Origin: Cololabis saira
Taxonomy: Eukaryota; Chordata; Actinopteri; Beloniformes; Belonidae
Assembly (NCBI RefSeq): GCF_033807715.1
Contig: NC_084596.1
Location: 29,400,879 to 29,464,878, forward strand
Reading direction: 5' to 3'
DNA: 64,000 bases
The notes beneath the pieces are model-generated. The model saw only the letters and a program-made list of their open reading frames with translations. It had not been told where the DNA came from and ran no database searches. Positions 1 through 64,000 of the stretch are shown piece by piece (position 1 is the stretch's first letter; each line of letters starts with the position of its first letter). A program made the translations under genes and the position numbers.

Positions 1-64000
<64,000 letters not shown>

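Overview
The window comes from a teleost fish genome. It has spliced vertebrate exons, ray-finned-fish-style repeat families (hAT elements, TTAA-flanked elements, RTE-like LINE fragments, a tRNA-like SINE) and abundant microsatellites. I see one gene, on the minus strand: the giant sarcomeric protein obscurin (obscn; the sequence alone does not tell which teleost paralogue, a or b). It runs off both ends. I could chain 88 exons with consensus or near-consensus splice sites and compatible phases. Together they hold about 19.6 kb of coding sequence, roughly 6,500 residues. No second gene is supported on either strand.

Layout, reading the gene 5' to 3' (from 64000 down to 1). (1) 64-58 kb: N-terminal module, end of Ig2, a linker, Ig3, Ig4, Ig5, first Fn3, Ig6, a split Ig7, Ig8. 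(2) 58.3-52 kb: an array of near-identical Ig exons (Ig9-Ig16). (3) 52.5-44 kb: diverse tandem Ig exons, two of the domains split by an intron, many domains lacking one or both canonical Ig cysteines. (4) 44.8-40.7 kb: a second, very recently duplicated Ig array (Ig32-Ig37). (5) 38.5-28.4 kb: no Ig domains. Instead ten short phase-1/phase-1 exons of 24-32 residues form an alternating B-A cassette series embedded in segmental duplications. This PEVK-like linker is the most unusual part of the window. (6) 26-18 kb: Ig38-Ig48. (7) 16.7 kb: second Fn3. (8) 15.3-14 kb: a 1,320-nt exon with an acidic/lysine-rich stretch, an IQ motif, an Ig and a Ser-rich tail. (9) 13.8-11.1 kb: three more Igs joined by very small exons. 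(10) 9-4.4 kb: the signalling module, SH3, Dbl-homology RhoGEF and PH domain. (11) 4.3-2 kb: two Igs. (12) 1.7-0 kb: start of the non-modular C-terminal tail typical of the obscurin-A isoform, open through the left edge. Kinase exons (obscurin-B) and the ankyrin-binding extreme C-terminus are not in the window.

From family knowledge, obscurin wraps the myofibril near M-band and Z-disc. Its N-terminal Igs bind titin and myomesin, its central Igs bind Z-disc titin, the IQ motif binds calmodulin, the DH-PH activates Rho GTPases, and the A-type tail anchors small ankyrins of the sarcoplasmic reticulum. The introns hold many non-autonomous transposons with readable terminal repeats and target-site duplications, a 0.75 kb minisatellite, and long GT, ATT, AT and GAAA microsatellites. 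All splice assignments were made by eye and have not been checked against transcripts.
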